DNA of 64,000 bases from NCBI GenBank assembly GCA_025210265.1, contig JAOASD010000023.1:422259-486258 (forward strand). The letters run 5' to 3'. Source of the stretch: Pelagimonas sp. Its GTDB lineage: Bacteria > Pseudomonadota > Alphaproteobacteria > Rhodobacterales > Rhodobacteraceae. A model generated the notes under the pieces. That model was not told the DNA's origin and did no database searches. It worked only from the letters and a program-made list of their open reading frames with translations. Shown here piece by piece: positions 33,374 to 41,778 of the stretch (position 1 is its first letter; the number at the start of each line of letters is the position of its first letter). The translations under genes and the position numbers were made by a program.

Positions 33374-35944
33374 ATGTCCCAGGCCTCAAAGCCTGCCGAT
33401 CCGATCCTGAAACGCATTGCCTGGCCGTTGCGTCTGACCCGGCTTGGCATCGTGGCAGAGCGTGGATTGCGCGCGTTCTGGCCTTTGCTCAGCGTTCTGT
33501 CCGCCGTTTTGGCGCTGCTGATGCTGGGTGTGCAGGATTACGTGGCTTTGGAATGGGTCTGGGGCGCGGGGGCTGTGTTTGCGGCGCTGCTGCTCTGGAC
33601 CGGGCTGCGCGGCGCGCGCGCGTTTTGCTGGCCCTCACGGGACGAGGCGCTGCTGCGGCTGGATGGCACCCTGCGGGGCAACCCAATTCAGGCGGTGCTG
33701 GATGAACAGGCGATTGGCGCTGGCGATGCGGGCTCTGCCGCTGTGTGGCAGGCGCATCAGGACCGGATGCGCGCCCGTGCCGCGACAGCCAAGGCCCCTA
33801 AACCGGATCTGCGCACACGCCATCTGGACCGCTACGCGCTGCGCCTGATTGCGGTCAGCATGTTGGCAGTTGCCCTGCTGTTTGGCTCTTTTGTGCGGGT
33901 GCAATCGGTGACGGGCATGGGGGCTGGCGGCCCCGATCTGGCGCAGGGCCCCAGCTGGGAGGGGTGGATGGCCCCGCCTGCCTATACCGGCCTGCCGACC
34001 CTATACCTGAATGACATCACCGACCCGGATCTACAGGCCCCGGAAGGCGCGCGGATCACCCTGCGCATGTATGGCGCGGTCGGCGCGCTGAGCGTGGTCG
34101 AAAGCGTTTCGGACGCGCCAGCCAGCACCGCCGAGGCGCAGGCCGAAACCGCGCAGGATTTCGACGTTGCCCAATCGGGTCAGCTGGAAATCGCTGGGCA
34201 GGGTGGGCGGATCTGGCAGATTGCCATGATCCCCGACGCGCTGCCACAGGTGTTTCAGGAAGGCGAGGTTGAAACCAGTTTCGACGGCGTCAGCCAGATC
34301 CCGTTTCGGGTTGTGGATGATCATGGCGTTGTTGCCGGTCAGGCAGTGTTCTCCCTTGATCTGGAGGCGGTGGATCGTCGCTTTGGCCGGGCCATTGCCC
34401 CCGAACCGGTGAGCGCGCTGCAGGTGCCGCTGCCCATGCCTGTCACCGGCGACCGTGCTGCCTTTGAGCAAGTGCTGACCGAGGATTTCAGCGAACATCC
34501 TTGGGCCAATCTGCCCGTCCGCCTTGAGCTGAGCGTCGAGGACGCGCGCGGCCAGATCGGACGGGGCGAGCTCATCGCGCTGACGCTGCCCGGACGGCGC
34601 TTCTTTGACCCGGTGGCGGCGGCGGTGATCGAACAGCGCCAGTCCCTGCTGTGGAACCGGGCCAATGCTGCAATGATCGCCCAGCAATTGCGCACTGTGA
34701 CCCATCGCCCGACCGGGTTGTTCCGCCGGGAGGTCGATTACCTGCGCCTGCGCCGCCTGCTGGTGCGGCTGGAAAAGCTGGCCCCCTATGGTCTGTCCGA
34801 TGACAGCCGCGATGATATTGCCCAGACGCTGTGGGATCTGGCCCTCGCGTTGGAAGAGGGCGATCTGCAAAACGCGCTGGAACGGTTGCAGCGCGCGCAG
34901 GACCGGCTGGAAGAGGCCATGCGCAACGGCGCGTCGGATCAGGAAATCGCCGAGCTGATGCAGGAATTGCGCGAGGCCACGCAGGATTATCTGCGCCAGC
35001 TGGCACAGGAACAGCGCCGTCAGGCCGAGGAAAACGGCACCGATCAACCGGATCGCGGCGATCCGGGCGAAATGATGGAACTGTCGCAGGATGACCTGCA
35101 GCGCATGATGGACCGCATTCAGGAACTGATGGAACAGGGCCGCATGGCCGAAGCCATGGAAGCCATGCGCCAGCTGCAGGAAATGCTGGAAAACATGCAG
35201 GTGACCGAGGGCCAAGGCCAGGGTGGCCAGACCCCCGGCGAACAGGCGATGGAGGGCCTGTCCGAAACCCTACGCGATCAGCAGGGCCTGTCGGATGAGG
35301 CCTTCCGCGAATTGCAGGATCAGTTCAACGGCCGCCCCGGCCAGCAGCAGGGGCAACAACAAGGTCAGCGTCCGGGGCAGCAAGGTCAACAGGGCCAGCA
35401 ACCCGGACAGGGCGAAGGCAGCGCAGAGGGCGACGGCCAAAACCAAAGCCTGCAAGAGCGCCTTGCCGATCGACAGCGCGCCTTGCGCGATGCTTTGAAC
35501 CGTCAGCGCCGCAACCTGCCCGGTCAGGGAACCGAAGGCGGCGAGGCCGCGAATGACGCGCTAGAACGGGCCGAAGGCGCGATGGACCGGGCCGAAGATG
35601 CCCTGCGCAACGATGATCTGGCCGAGGCCATCGACCAGCAATCCAACGCCATGCAGGCGCTGCGCGATGGCATTCGCGGTCTGGGCGAGGCTCTGAATGA
35701 ACAACGCCAGCAGGCGCAGGGTCAGCAGGGGCAACAAGGCGGCCCCAGTGGCGACCCGCAGCAGGATCCGCTGGGCCGCAACGGGCAAAGCGACAGCGCA
35801 CAATCGCAGGGCAGCATTGGGCTGGACGATCTGGCCCGCAACCGCGAATTGGAAGATCTGCTGCGTGACCGATCCAGCGAGCGCGAGCGCGAGGAATTCG
35901 AACGCGACTATTTTGGTCGCCTGCTGGAACGATTCGCACAGTGA
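33374..35944 (+). CDS. TIGR02302/DUF4175-family large membrane protein
   Basis: This 856-residue protein has two TM regions near the N terminus (about residues 35-75 and 155-175), a large extracytoplasmic middle part, and a long helical C-terminal half rich in Glu, Gln and Met. Near residues 650-690 a Gln/Gly low-complexity segment occurs (GQQQGQQQGQRPGQQGQQ), followed by further amphipathic helices. The family is frequent in alphaproteobacteria next to lysA, but its function is unknown. AAGGAG supports the ATG at 33374; an upstream TTG frame is ignored. Confidence 0.85.
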   Translation: MSQASKPADPILKRIAWPLRLTRLGIVAERGLRAFWPLLSVLSAVLALLMLGVQDYVALEWVWGAGAVFAALLLWTGLRGARAFCWPSRDEALLRLDGTLRGNPIQAVLDEQAIGAGDAGSAAVWQAHQDRMRARAATAKAPKPDLRTRHLDRYALRLIAVSMLAVALLFGSFVRVQSVTGMGAGGPDLAQGPSWEGWMAPPAYTGLPTLYLNDITDPDLQAPEGARITLRMYGAVGALSVVESVSDAPASTAEAQAETAQDFDVAQSGQLEIAGQGGRIWQIAMIPDALPQVFQEGEVETSFDGVSQIPFRVVDDHGVVAGQAVFSLDLEAVDRRFGRAIAPEPVSALQVPLPMPVTGDRAAFEQVLTEDFSEHPWANLPVRLELSVEDARGQIGRGELIALTLPGRRFFDPVAAAVIEQRQSLLWNRANAAMIAQQLRTVTHRPTGLFRREVDYLRLRRLLVRLEKLAPYGLSDDSRDDIAQTLWDLALALEEGDLQNALERLQRAQDRLEEAMRNGASDQEIAELMQELREATQDYLRQLAQEQRRQAEENGTDQPDRGDPGEMMELSQDDLQRMMDRIQELMEQGRMAEAMEAMRQLQEMLENMQVTEGQGQGGQTPGEQAMEGLSETLRDQQGLSDEAFRELQDQFNGRPGQQQGQQQGQRPGQQGQQGQQPGQGEGSAEGDGQNQSLQERLADRQRALRDALNRQRRNLPGQGTEGGEAANDALERAEGAMDRAEDALRNDDLAEAIDQQSNAMQALRDGIRGLGEALNEQRQQAQGQQGQQGGPSGDPQQDPLGRNGQSDSAQSQGSIGLDDLARNRELEDLLRDRSSEREREEFERDYFGRLLERFAQ

Positions 35945-35971
35945 ACGCGGCGGCAGGGCCTGAACGGGGCC

Positions 35972-36391
35972 TTACTCTGTCGGATCGACCTTGCCGCGCA
36001 GGTTCTTGACCGCGCCGCGCTCTTTCTTGGCCTTTAGCCGCCGGTTTTTGGACCCAAGGGTCGGGCGCGTGGCGATACGGCGTTTCGGACGCTCCAGTGC
36101 CTTGCGGATCAACTCGGCCAGGCGTTCGCGCGCGATTTCGCGGTTTCGCGCCTGACTGCGGGTTTCATCGACCTGCAACACCAGCGCGCCTTCCTTGGTC
36201 CAGCGCCGCCCGGCCAGCCGCCGCAGCCGCGCCTTGACCGGGTCTGTCAGGCTGGGCGAGCGCGCGGCCTCGAACCGCAGTTCGACCGCGGTGGACACTT
36301 TGTTCACATTCTGCCCGCCGGGGCCCGAGGCCCGGATGAACTGTTCCGTCAGCTCCCAGTCGGCGATGGTGATTTGATCATTGATGCGCAT
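35972..36391 (-). CDS. arfB: alternative ribosome-rescue factor B (peptidyl-tRNA hydrolase)
   Basis: ArfB (YaeJ) enters ribosomes stalled without a stop codon and hydrolyses the peptidyl-tRNA. The 139-residue protein holds the catalytic GGQ motif in RASGPGGQNVNKV (residues 25-27) and the basic C-terminal tail (RPTLGSKNRRLKAKKERG) that probes the empty mRNA channel. The length fits ArfB rather than a release factor. The ATG at 36391 (MRINDQITI) fits the family N terminus; an upstream ATG at 36403 is possible. Neither has a good ribosome-binding site. A terminator-like hairpin ends about 20 bases upstream, and an 18-codon leader ORF lies before that, so expression is probably controlled in the leader. 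Confidence 0.93.
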   Translation of the reverse strand: MRINDQITIADWELTEQFIRASGPGGQNVNKVSTAVELRFEAARSPSLTDPVKARLRRLAGRRWTKEGALVLQVDETRSQARNREIARERLAELIRKALERPKRRIATRPTLGSKNRRLKAKKERGAVKNLRGKVDPTE

Positions 36392-36410
36392 GAACACACC
36401 CATAACTGAA

Positions 36411-36437
36411 AAGGGCTGCCCTTGTCAGGCAGCCCTT
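36411..36437 (-). terminator. terminator-like hairpin immediately upstream of arfB
   Basis: AAGGGCTGCC (36411-36420) and GGCAGCCCTT (36428-36437) form a perfect 10-base stem with a 7-base loop. On the minus strand TTTTC follows, then the arfB start within 4-16 bases. It can be read as an attenuator or as the end of a separate small transcript. Confidence 0.75.
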
Positions 36438-36516
36438 CGAGAATACGGAGGCGGGTCGGTTAGACTGTGTCTAAGGACAGCGCCAATTCAGGGGAAATTT
36501 CACCCCAGGGGTTGCC

Positions 36517-36573
36517 CTAGAGTGCCTTTCCTCGAACTGTTCCGACACCTTTCTCCAATGTTTCTCTAGACAC
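36517..36573 (-). CDS. 18-residue leader peptide ORF with full-length Shine-Dalgarno
   Basis: GTG at 36573 starts an 18-codon ORF (MSRETLEKGVGTVRGKAL, then TAG). The ribosome-binding site GAAAGGAGGTGATCCA lies directly before it with seven bases between GGAGG and GTG. Between the ORF and the arfB hairpin lie a TTAGAC-TGT-GTCTAA palindrome (36460-36474) and a GGGG...CCCC element near 36492-36507. The peptide itself has no recognisable family; translation rather than the product may be what matters. Confidence 0.6.
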   Translation of the reverse strand: MSRETLEKGVGTVRGKAL

Positions 36574-36635
36574 TGGATCACCTCCTTTCAGCTGTTGAAA
36601 ACGCAAGATGATGTTGCCACGCGGGTGGTGATCCA
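36574..36635 (-). promoter_or_regulatory. anti-Shine-Dalgarno-like segment that can mask the leader RBS
   Basis: In the minus-strand RNA, UGGAUCACC (36635-36627) is an exact partner of GGUGAUCCA (36582-36574), and two further G-C pairs form after one mismatch. The first arm therefore copies the 16S rRNA 3' end, and the second is its complement and the leader ORF ribosome-binding site. Ribosome binding and the hairpin are mutually exclusive. Confidence 0.5.
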
Positions 36636-36652
36636 CAAAGTCTTTTTTTGAC

Positions 36653-37303
36653 TTACATGAAAATTTCACGTTTGCCCGCCCGCGAAACCAGCAGACGGAA
36701 CGGCACCAGCGCGATCATGGCAAGGCTGAGTTTGACCAGCCAGTCCGCAAAACCCAGCGTCACCCATAGCGGCAGAGCAGGGCCACTATTCATAAAGGGC
36801 ACGGCCTCCCACGCCCAGTTGACCGCGGCATCTGCATCCGGCCCGAACAGGGTGATCGACGCAGCAAAGGCGATGGTAAAGAACAGTGCGGTATCAAGCG
36901 CCGATCCTACAAAGCTGGACACCAGCGGCGCGCGCCACCAGCTGCCCGCGCGCAGGCGGTTGAACACCGCCACATCGGTCAGCTGTGCGGTCAGGAAGGC
37001 AATGCCCGACGCCACGGCGATGCGCAGCGGCACAGCGGCATATTCATAGCCGTCGCCCTGCAGCATGATCTGGCTGCCGATCAGCGAACAGATGATGCCG
37101 GTGACAAACCCCGCAAACACCACACGACGCGCGGCCTGCGCGCCATAGATGCGGTTCATCACATCGGTAACAAGGAAGGCGAGCGGATAGGTAAAGGCAC
37201 CCCATGTCAGCAGCCCGTCAAGGATCAGGAACTGGACCAGGATGTTAGAGGCCACAACAATGGCGGCCATGGCAAGAATACCGGGAATATGCGTGCGTGT
37301 CAT
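36653..37303 (-). CDS. yhhQ: queuosine-precursor transporter (YhhQ/VUT family)
   Basis: This 216-residue inner-membrane protein has six TM helices of the DUF165/VUT family, which imports the queuosine precursors preQ0 and preQ1. Family marks are ASNILVQF near residue 20, YPLAFLVTDVMNRIYG and GSALDTALFFTIAF. No queuosine enzyme is nearby. A small hairpin (37341-37355) lies in its leader, but I could not fit it to a preQ1 riboswitch. The arfB leader begins right after its stop, so read-through from yhhQ could feed arfB. Confidence 0.88.
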   Translation of the reverse strand: MTRTHIPGILAMAAIVVASNILVQFLILDGLLTWGAFTYPLAFLVTDVMNRIYGAQAARRVVFAGFVTGIICSLIGSQIMLQGDGYEYAAVPLRIAVASGIAFLTAQLTDVAVFNRLRAGSWWRAPLVSSFVGSALDTALFFTIAFAASITLFGPDADAAVNWAWEAVPFMNSGPALPLWVTLGFADWLVKLSLAMIALVPFRLLVSRAGKREIFM

Positions 37304-37340
37304 TGGTTGACCCGTTTTTTCAAGGTAGCGGGGACTTGGC

Positions 37341-37355
37341 CCAGCCTCATGCTGG
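37341..37355. repeat. short hairpin between the phytase-like gene and yhhQ
   Basis: CCAGC (37341-37345) and GCTGG (37351-37355) pair with loop CTCAT. It sits in the 63-base gap between the two minus-strand genes and may be a weak terminator or leader structure. Confidence 0.35.
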
Positions 37356-37366
37356 ACGGACGGGCT

Positions 37367-38296
37367 TTACCGATTTGCCTGCGCTGATGCAAGCGGCGCG
37401 GGCGGCAGGCGATATTCGACGATTTCCGTGCGCTGCAGGAAGGGCCGGAAATTGTCGTCGGAAATCATGGTCAGGCGGATGGAACCGGTTTCGTCCTGCC
37501 AGACGCTGATGCCTTCTAGGTTGTCATGCCGGCCTGTGGGTGTGGTCAGCAGGGTCACTTCTTCGGTGGCGGCGGTTTCGGTCAGGCGGAAACGGCGCAC
37601 GCGGCTGCGAAAGCCAAAACCGGTGAAGTGCCGCTCTAGCAGATAAAACAGCCCATCAGGGCCGAAATCCGCGCCCACGGGCAGAAATGGCCCGTCGCGG
37701 CGTAGCCCATAGGGTTGTTCCCATGTGCCCTGGCTCAGCCGCCAGATTGGGAAAGGCCGGGTCAGCTGGCCAGAGCGTTCAGGCAGGGTGATCAGCCGCC
37801 CGCGCGGATCCATCGCCAGCGCCTCGAACCCGGAATTGCCCTGCATATCCGCGAAATCCCAGGGGCGGGGCAGGGCGTCGGCGGCGCGCAATGTGGGGTA
37901 GGACCAGACGCGGTGGTAGCCTTCAAAGCTGACAAACAACCGGCCATCTGCCGTCATGGTCAGACCTTCGCTATCGGCAAATTCGTTGAACATGCCCTTG
38001 CCGTCGGTGTTGCGCAGGCGCTCCCACGGGGCGGTGTCGACCCCCGTGATCTTTCCGTTTTCGCGCGTAATCTGCCCGTGCACGATCTTGGCCCGGTCGG
38101 AAATCGCGGTAAAGCTGCGCCCATCTGCAGACAGTTCGATCCCGGAAAAGCCCCCCAGCCGGTCATCTTCCAGTTGCCAGGTGTAGCTGCTCAGATGCTG
38201 CGCGTGTTGCGGATCGGCCAGCCCCCCGCCGGGCAGCAGCAGGCACAGCAGCGCAGCAAAGAGACGCGGGACCAGACCCGCCAGTGGTTTCAGCAT
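37367..38296 (-). CDS. secreted esterase-like protein of the phytase family
   Basis: This 309-residue exported protein has a signal peptide ([16 protein letters not shown]). The body belongs to the 'esterase-like activity of phytase' family, a beta-propeller-like fold, with [43 protein letters not shown] and [14 protein letters not shown] as repeat-like blades. Real substrates of this family are poorly known. It lies 12 bases downstream of mepA in a minus-strand unit, which hints at an envelope role. Confidence 0.8.
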   Translation of the reverse strand: MLKPLAGLVPRLFAALLCLLLPGGGLADPQHAQHLSSYTWQLEDDRLGGFSGIELSADGRSFTAISDRAKIVHGQITRENGKITGVDTAPWERLRNTDGKGMFNEFADSEGLTMTADGRLFVSFEGYHRVWSYPTLRAADALPRPWDFADMQGNSGFEALAMDPRGRLITLPERSGQLTRPFPIWRLSQGTWEQPYGLRRDGPFLPVGADFGPDGLFYLLERHFTGFGFRSRVRRFRLTETAATEEVTLLTTPTGRHDNLEGISVWQDETGSIRLTMISDDNFRPFLQRTEIVEYRLPPAPLASAQANR

Positions 38297-38308
38297 GGGA
38301 GGATCCGG

Positions 38309-39232
38309 TTATTCGGTCAGCACCGCCGCGCATTGAGCGGGCAGGTCGGCCATGGTCAGTTCACGCCGTGGTTTGGGCGGCGGTGCATTGGGATCCGGCG
38401 GCGGAGGGTTCAGGATATTGTTGACCCAGCTCTGCGCATCGTCACAGCCATCCCCCTTGGGCACGGCGGCCTGTTCGACACAGCCTTTGGCGCCCTTGGG
38501 GCAGCTGAGCCGCACGTGGAAATGATAGTGATGCCCCCACCAGGGGCGGATCTTGCGCAGATAGGCGCGGTCGCCTTTTTCGTCATTGCACATACGGACC
38601 TTGGCACCGGGAAAGACAAAGATCCGCGCAACACGCGGGTCGCTGGCGGCGGCCTTTAGGATCTCATGATGGGCCTTGGTCCAATTGTCATTGGTAAAGG
38701 CACCCGATGCGCGGCGCAGCGAGATGGACGAGATATTCTCGCGGTCCTTAACCGACAGGGCCAGATTGTCCGCAGGCAGCATCCAGAAATCCGCATCCAG
38801 CCCGGTCTGGTGGCTGCGATGTCCGGTTAGCATCGGCCCACCGCGCGGCTGGCTCATATCGCCGACATAAAGCCCGCTCCATCCCGGTTGCTGAGCCGCT
38901 TTGCGCGATAGTTTCTCAATATAGTCAATTAGTTCAGGGTGGCCCCAGTTCCGATTGCGCGACAGGCGCATGGCTTGCCAGGTTGGGCCGGTTTCGGCCA
39001 ATTGCACTCCGCCCGCCAGACAGCCTTTGGAATAGCTGCCATAGGCGGCGGCGCGTTGATCGGATCCTTCGCCCTTGGCACCAAACAGATGTTTGGCCTG
39101 TTTCGAGGCAATCACCGGGTCCAGTTTCACATTGGGCGCGGCCTCGCGCGCGCCAGAAATGTCGCGTCCACCGCGATCACAGGCGGCAAGGGCGGTCAGA
39201 ACCACAATACTCATCAAAATAGGACGGATCAT
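38309..39232 (-). CDS. mepA: penicillin-insensitive murein endopeptidase
   Basis: MepA is a LAS-type zinc peptidase that cuts D-Ala-meso-DAP cross-links in peptidoglycan. The 307-residue protein starts with a lipoprotein-type signal (LMSIVVLTALAAC) and shows the metal motifs GHRSHQTGLDAD and WWGHHYHFHVRLSCP. Paired cysteines occur in the C-terminal third. Its start overlaps the stop of the UMF1 transporter gene (ATGA), so the two are translated together. The lipid anchor suggests action at the periplasmic face. Confidence 0.92.
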   Translation of the reverse strand: MIRPILMSIVVLTALAACDRGGRDISGAREAAPNVKLDPVIASKQAKHLFGAKGEGSDQRAAAYGSYSKGCLAGGVQLAETGPTWQAMRLSRNRNWGHPELIDYIEKLSRKAAQQPGWSGLYVGDMSQPRGGPMLTGHRSHQTGLDADFWMLPADNLALSVKDRENISSISLRRASGAFTNDNWTKAHHEILKAAASDPRVARIFVFPGAKVRMCNDEKGDRAYLRKIRPWWGHHYHFHVRLSCPKGAKGCVEQAAVPKGDGCDDAQSWVNNILNPPPPDPNAPPPKPRRELTMADLPAQCAAVLTE

Positions 39233-40605
39233 CGGTCAAGCTCTCCTTCCGGGTGCACAAAGCGTAGCAGAAACAGCCCGATCAGGAAAAGAAAGATCAC
39301 CGGCAGGAATGCCAGCTGGTTCGAATTGGTCAGGCTGAGGAACAACGTGATCAAAGCCGGGGCAAGAAAGGCCGTGGCCTTGCCCGCAAAGGCGAACAGA
39401 CCAAAGGATTCTGCCGGGTGGTCGGGATCGGCGTGACGCACCATCATCGAGCGTGACGCGGAATACAGCGCCCCGCCCGCGCCGCCAATCGCCGCGCCGC
39501 AGATGTAGAACAGGATGTCCGGGACAGTGGAGCCTTCGGCCAGCGGCACGCCAAACAGCGCCTCACGCGACATGCCGACAATGATCGACCCGACCACGAC
39601 CAGGGTGATGATGCAAAAGCGGATGACCGCTTTTGGCCCGTGGCGCTGGTCCATGATGCCGCCAACCCAGGACAGGGCTGCGGCGGCGATTGCGGCAATG
39701 ATGCCAAAGATCGCCACGTCGATGGTTTCCCAATCCAGCACCAGCCGCGCATAGATCCCGCCATAGGCATAAAGCGCGGTCAGCGCGTCGCGGTAAAACA
39801 GCGAGGACAGCAGGAAGCTGCGGGTCGATTTCAGATGCGAGATCTTGCGAATGCTGCCGCGCAGTTCTGCCAGCACAGCGCCAAAGCTGGGCCGCTTGCG
39901 TTTGATGCTGAGATCATCACGGGACCACAGAACAAAGGGCACAAGAAACACGGCAAACCAGATTGCGATCAGCGGACCGACCGCGCGGGTGCCCTGCAGG
40001 CTGCTGCCATCCAACAGGCCAAAACCTGGTTGAAAGCCCAGACGCGTCAGCCCGGTATTGGGATCTTCGGCAAAAAAGACCAGCATCAGGATCAGCGAAA
40101 GCACACCGCCCCAATAGCCAAAAGCCGTGGCCATGCCGGATATGCGTCCGACCTCCTGCTCATTGCCAAGCTCTGGTAGGGAGGCGTTGTTCAGGTTGAA
40201 TGCGGCTTCGGATGCGACGAAACCCAGCCAGAACAGCACGAGCGCCAGCATCAGGTTGCCGCCATCCGGGGTCAGGATCCAGGTTGTCGCGATGCACAGG
40301 ATGGAAAACAGTGCAAACAGCAGGATCCAGGGCTTTTTCCGCCCCGCCGCATCGGCCCAGGCCCCCAGGAACGGCGCGCTGATCGCGATGGCCAGCCCTG
40401 CCACCGTCTGCGCCGAAGACCACAGCCCCTGCGCCCGCACATCCGCATCATTTTCGGACAATCCGCTGGCCAAAAACATGTCTGCAGCCACTGCGCCAAA
40501 ATAAGGCGCAAAGATAAAGGTCAGGCCCAGCGTGGCATAGGGTTGCTGCGCCCAGTCGAAAAAGGCCCAGCCCCAGATGCGCTTTTTGAGTGAAATCTCT
40601 GCCAT
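39229..40605 (-). CDS. MFS transporter of the UMF1 (Atg22-like) type
   Basis: This 458-residue protein has 12 TM helices and an N terminus typical of the UMF1 group (RIWGWAFFDWAQQPYATLGLTFIFAPYF). AGRKKPWILLFALFSILC is the MFS loop 2-3 motif. Related fungal Atg22 proteins export amino acids. Coupling to mepA suggests transport of peptidoglycan-derived peptides or amino acids, which is inference from context only. Confidence 0.83.
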   Translation of the reverse strand: MAEISLKKRIWGWAFFDWAQQPYATLGLTFIFAPYFGAVAADMFLASGLSENDADVRAQGLWSSAQTVAGLAIAISAPFLGAWADAAGRKKPWILLFALFSILCIATTWILTPDGGNLMLALVLFWLGFVASEAAFNLNNASLPELGNEQEVGRISGMATAFGYWGGVLSLILMLVFFAEDPNTGLTRLGFQPGFGLLDGSSLQGTRAVGPLIAIWFAVFLVPFVLWSRDDLSIKRKRPSFGAVLAELRGSIRKISHLKSTRSFLLSSLFYRDALTALYAYGGIYARLVLDWETIDVAIFGIIAAIAAAALSWVGGIMDQRHGPKAVIRFCIITLVVVGSIIVGMSREALFGVPLAEGSTVPDILFYICGAAIGGAGGALYSASRSMMVRHADPDHPAESFGLFAFAGKATAFLAPALITLFLSLTNSNQLAFLPVIFLFLIGLFLLRFVHPEGELDR

Positions 40606-40675
40606 GTCCCGCCTGTTTTATCACTTTTTGATCTGGCGCGATTGAACGCGCTGGGGCGGGCTATGGCAAGGGGGC

Positions 40676-41215
40676 TTAACCTGACTTTTCAGGGGGCCAG
40701 GGGCGCATATCTTCGGCCTGGATCCAGTGCAAAACCCATTCTGGCATGGTTGGGGACTGGGCCGTTACTCCCAGCGCCTCTAGCACCGTTTCGGGCGGCA
40801 CAATGCCGTTTTTATCCGTAACCGCTGTGCGCAGCACAATCTGGCTGGAACAGTCACCATTGGTTTTCCACATGCTTTGTTCAATATAAACAAAGCGATG
40901 ATCCCAGCCCAGCAGCCGGGAATGGGTTTCAACCCGATCAAACATCCGCACACGGCGGCGATACCGCACCACCGAGCCCGCCACGGTCAAGCCCCAGCGT
41001 TTCTGTTTCAGCACAGTGGCCAGCCCACTGCGTATGGCCAGTGGAATGCGCCCCAGATCGTAAATTGTCAGGGTGCGCCCGTTGTTCAACTCCATCCACA
41101 GATCCAGATCCCAGGGCCAGCAGATGTGATGCGACACATGGGATTGATCAATCGTCAGGGGCGGTTGCCGACGCGACAGCCAGACCTCTTTGGTCATGCG
41201 CAGAAAGGGGTACAT
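40676..41215 (-). CDS. hotdog-fold acyl-CoA thioesterase-like protein
   Basis: This 179-residue single-domain protein of the 4HBT/THEM6-like group contains the hotdog pattern CWPWDLDLWMELNNGRTLT (the D.D...H/MNN motif), then RRVRMFDRVETHSRLLGWDHRF. It probably hydrolyses acyl thioesters in the cytosol. It is the first gene of the minus-strand series running to arfB and is divergent from yggT across 158 bases. Confidence 0.8.
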   Translation of the reverse strand: MYPFLRMTKEVWLSRRQPPLTIDQSHVSHHICWPWDLDLWMELNNGRTLTIYDLGRIPLAIRSGLATVLKQKRWGLTVAGSVVRYRRRVRMFDRVETHSRLLGWDHRFVYIEQSMWKTNGDCSSQIVLRTAVTDKNGIVPPETVLEALGVTAQSPTMPEWVLHWIQAEDMRPWPPEKSG

Positions 41216-41373
41216 GGCGCTTCTCCTTTGCGGCAGAGTTGCTGCGCCGCAGCAGGAAAGGCAACTGCGACGTAGGGTCCGTTTCGATGGGATTGCCCAT
41301 GCGCCTATACTTGCTCTTTACGCCTGTCATGCTTACCTCTGGGCGCAAGCCGCTGAAATAAAGGAGCCCCGGA

Positions 41374-41661
41374 ATGCAGTCTTTGTTCATGATCCTGATG
41401 CTGATCCTCGACATCGTCTGGTTCATCATCATCGCCCATGTGATCATGAGCTGGCTGATCAATTTCCAGGTGCTGAACCTGCGTCAGCCGCTGGTTGCCC
41501 AGATCTGGGAAGGGCTGCATCGCCTGCTGGAACCGATCTATGGCCGCATCCGTCAGGTTCTGCCGGCTATGGGCGGGCTTGATCTGGCACCGCTGGTTGC
41601 GCTGGTCGGCGTTTACGCGCTGCGGATCATCCTTTCCAACAATATCGGTGCCTTCTACTGA
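41374..41661 (+). CDS. YggT-family membrane protein
   Basis: This 95-residue protein has two TM segments (about residues 4-29 and 68-88) and the family pattern SWLINF...PLLEPIYGRIRQVLP. YggT proteins are linked to osmotic-stress tolerance and cell-envelope assembly, without a firm mechanism. AAGGAG lies eight bases before the ATG. A TATACT hexamer at 41306-41311 is a possible -10 element. Confidence 0.85.
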   Translation: MQSLFMILMLILDIVWFIIIAHVIMSWLINFQVLNLRQPLVAQIWEGLHRLLEPIYGRIRQVLPAMGGLDLAPLVALVGVYALRIILSNNIGAFY

Positions 41662-41665
41662 TCCT

Positions 41666-41707
41666 GTGACGCTGTCACGTTAGGCGGTGTTTCTGCCCTG
41701 TCAGGGC
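41666..41707 (+). terminator. two small hairpins after yggT
   Basis: GTGAC-GCT-GTCAC (41666-41678) and GCCCT-GTC-AGGGC (41695-41707, then TTGATT) lie just past the yggT stop. The second is the better terminator candidate. Confidence 0.45.
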
Positions 41708-41778
41708 TTGATTCACCGATTCCTAGTATGTGATTGTCGGAATAAGAGCAGATTTAGTAAAAATCCGGCAGGACAGCT

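Noticed and set aside
36573..36589. A 17-base match to the 16S rRNA 3' end on the plus strand
   Set aside because: No other rRNA sequence surrounds it; it is explained as the complement of an extended ribosome-binding site on the minus strand.
37304..37366. Possible preQ1 riboswitch before yhhQ
   Set aside because: A short hairpin and an A-run are present, but I could not fit the preQ1 pseudoknot pairings.
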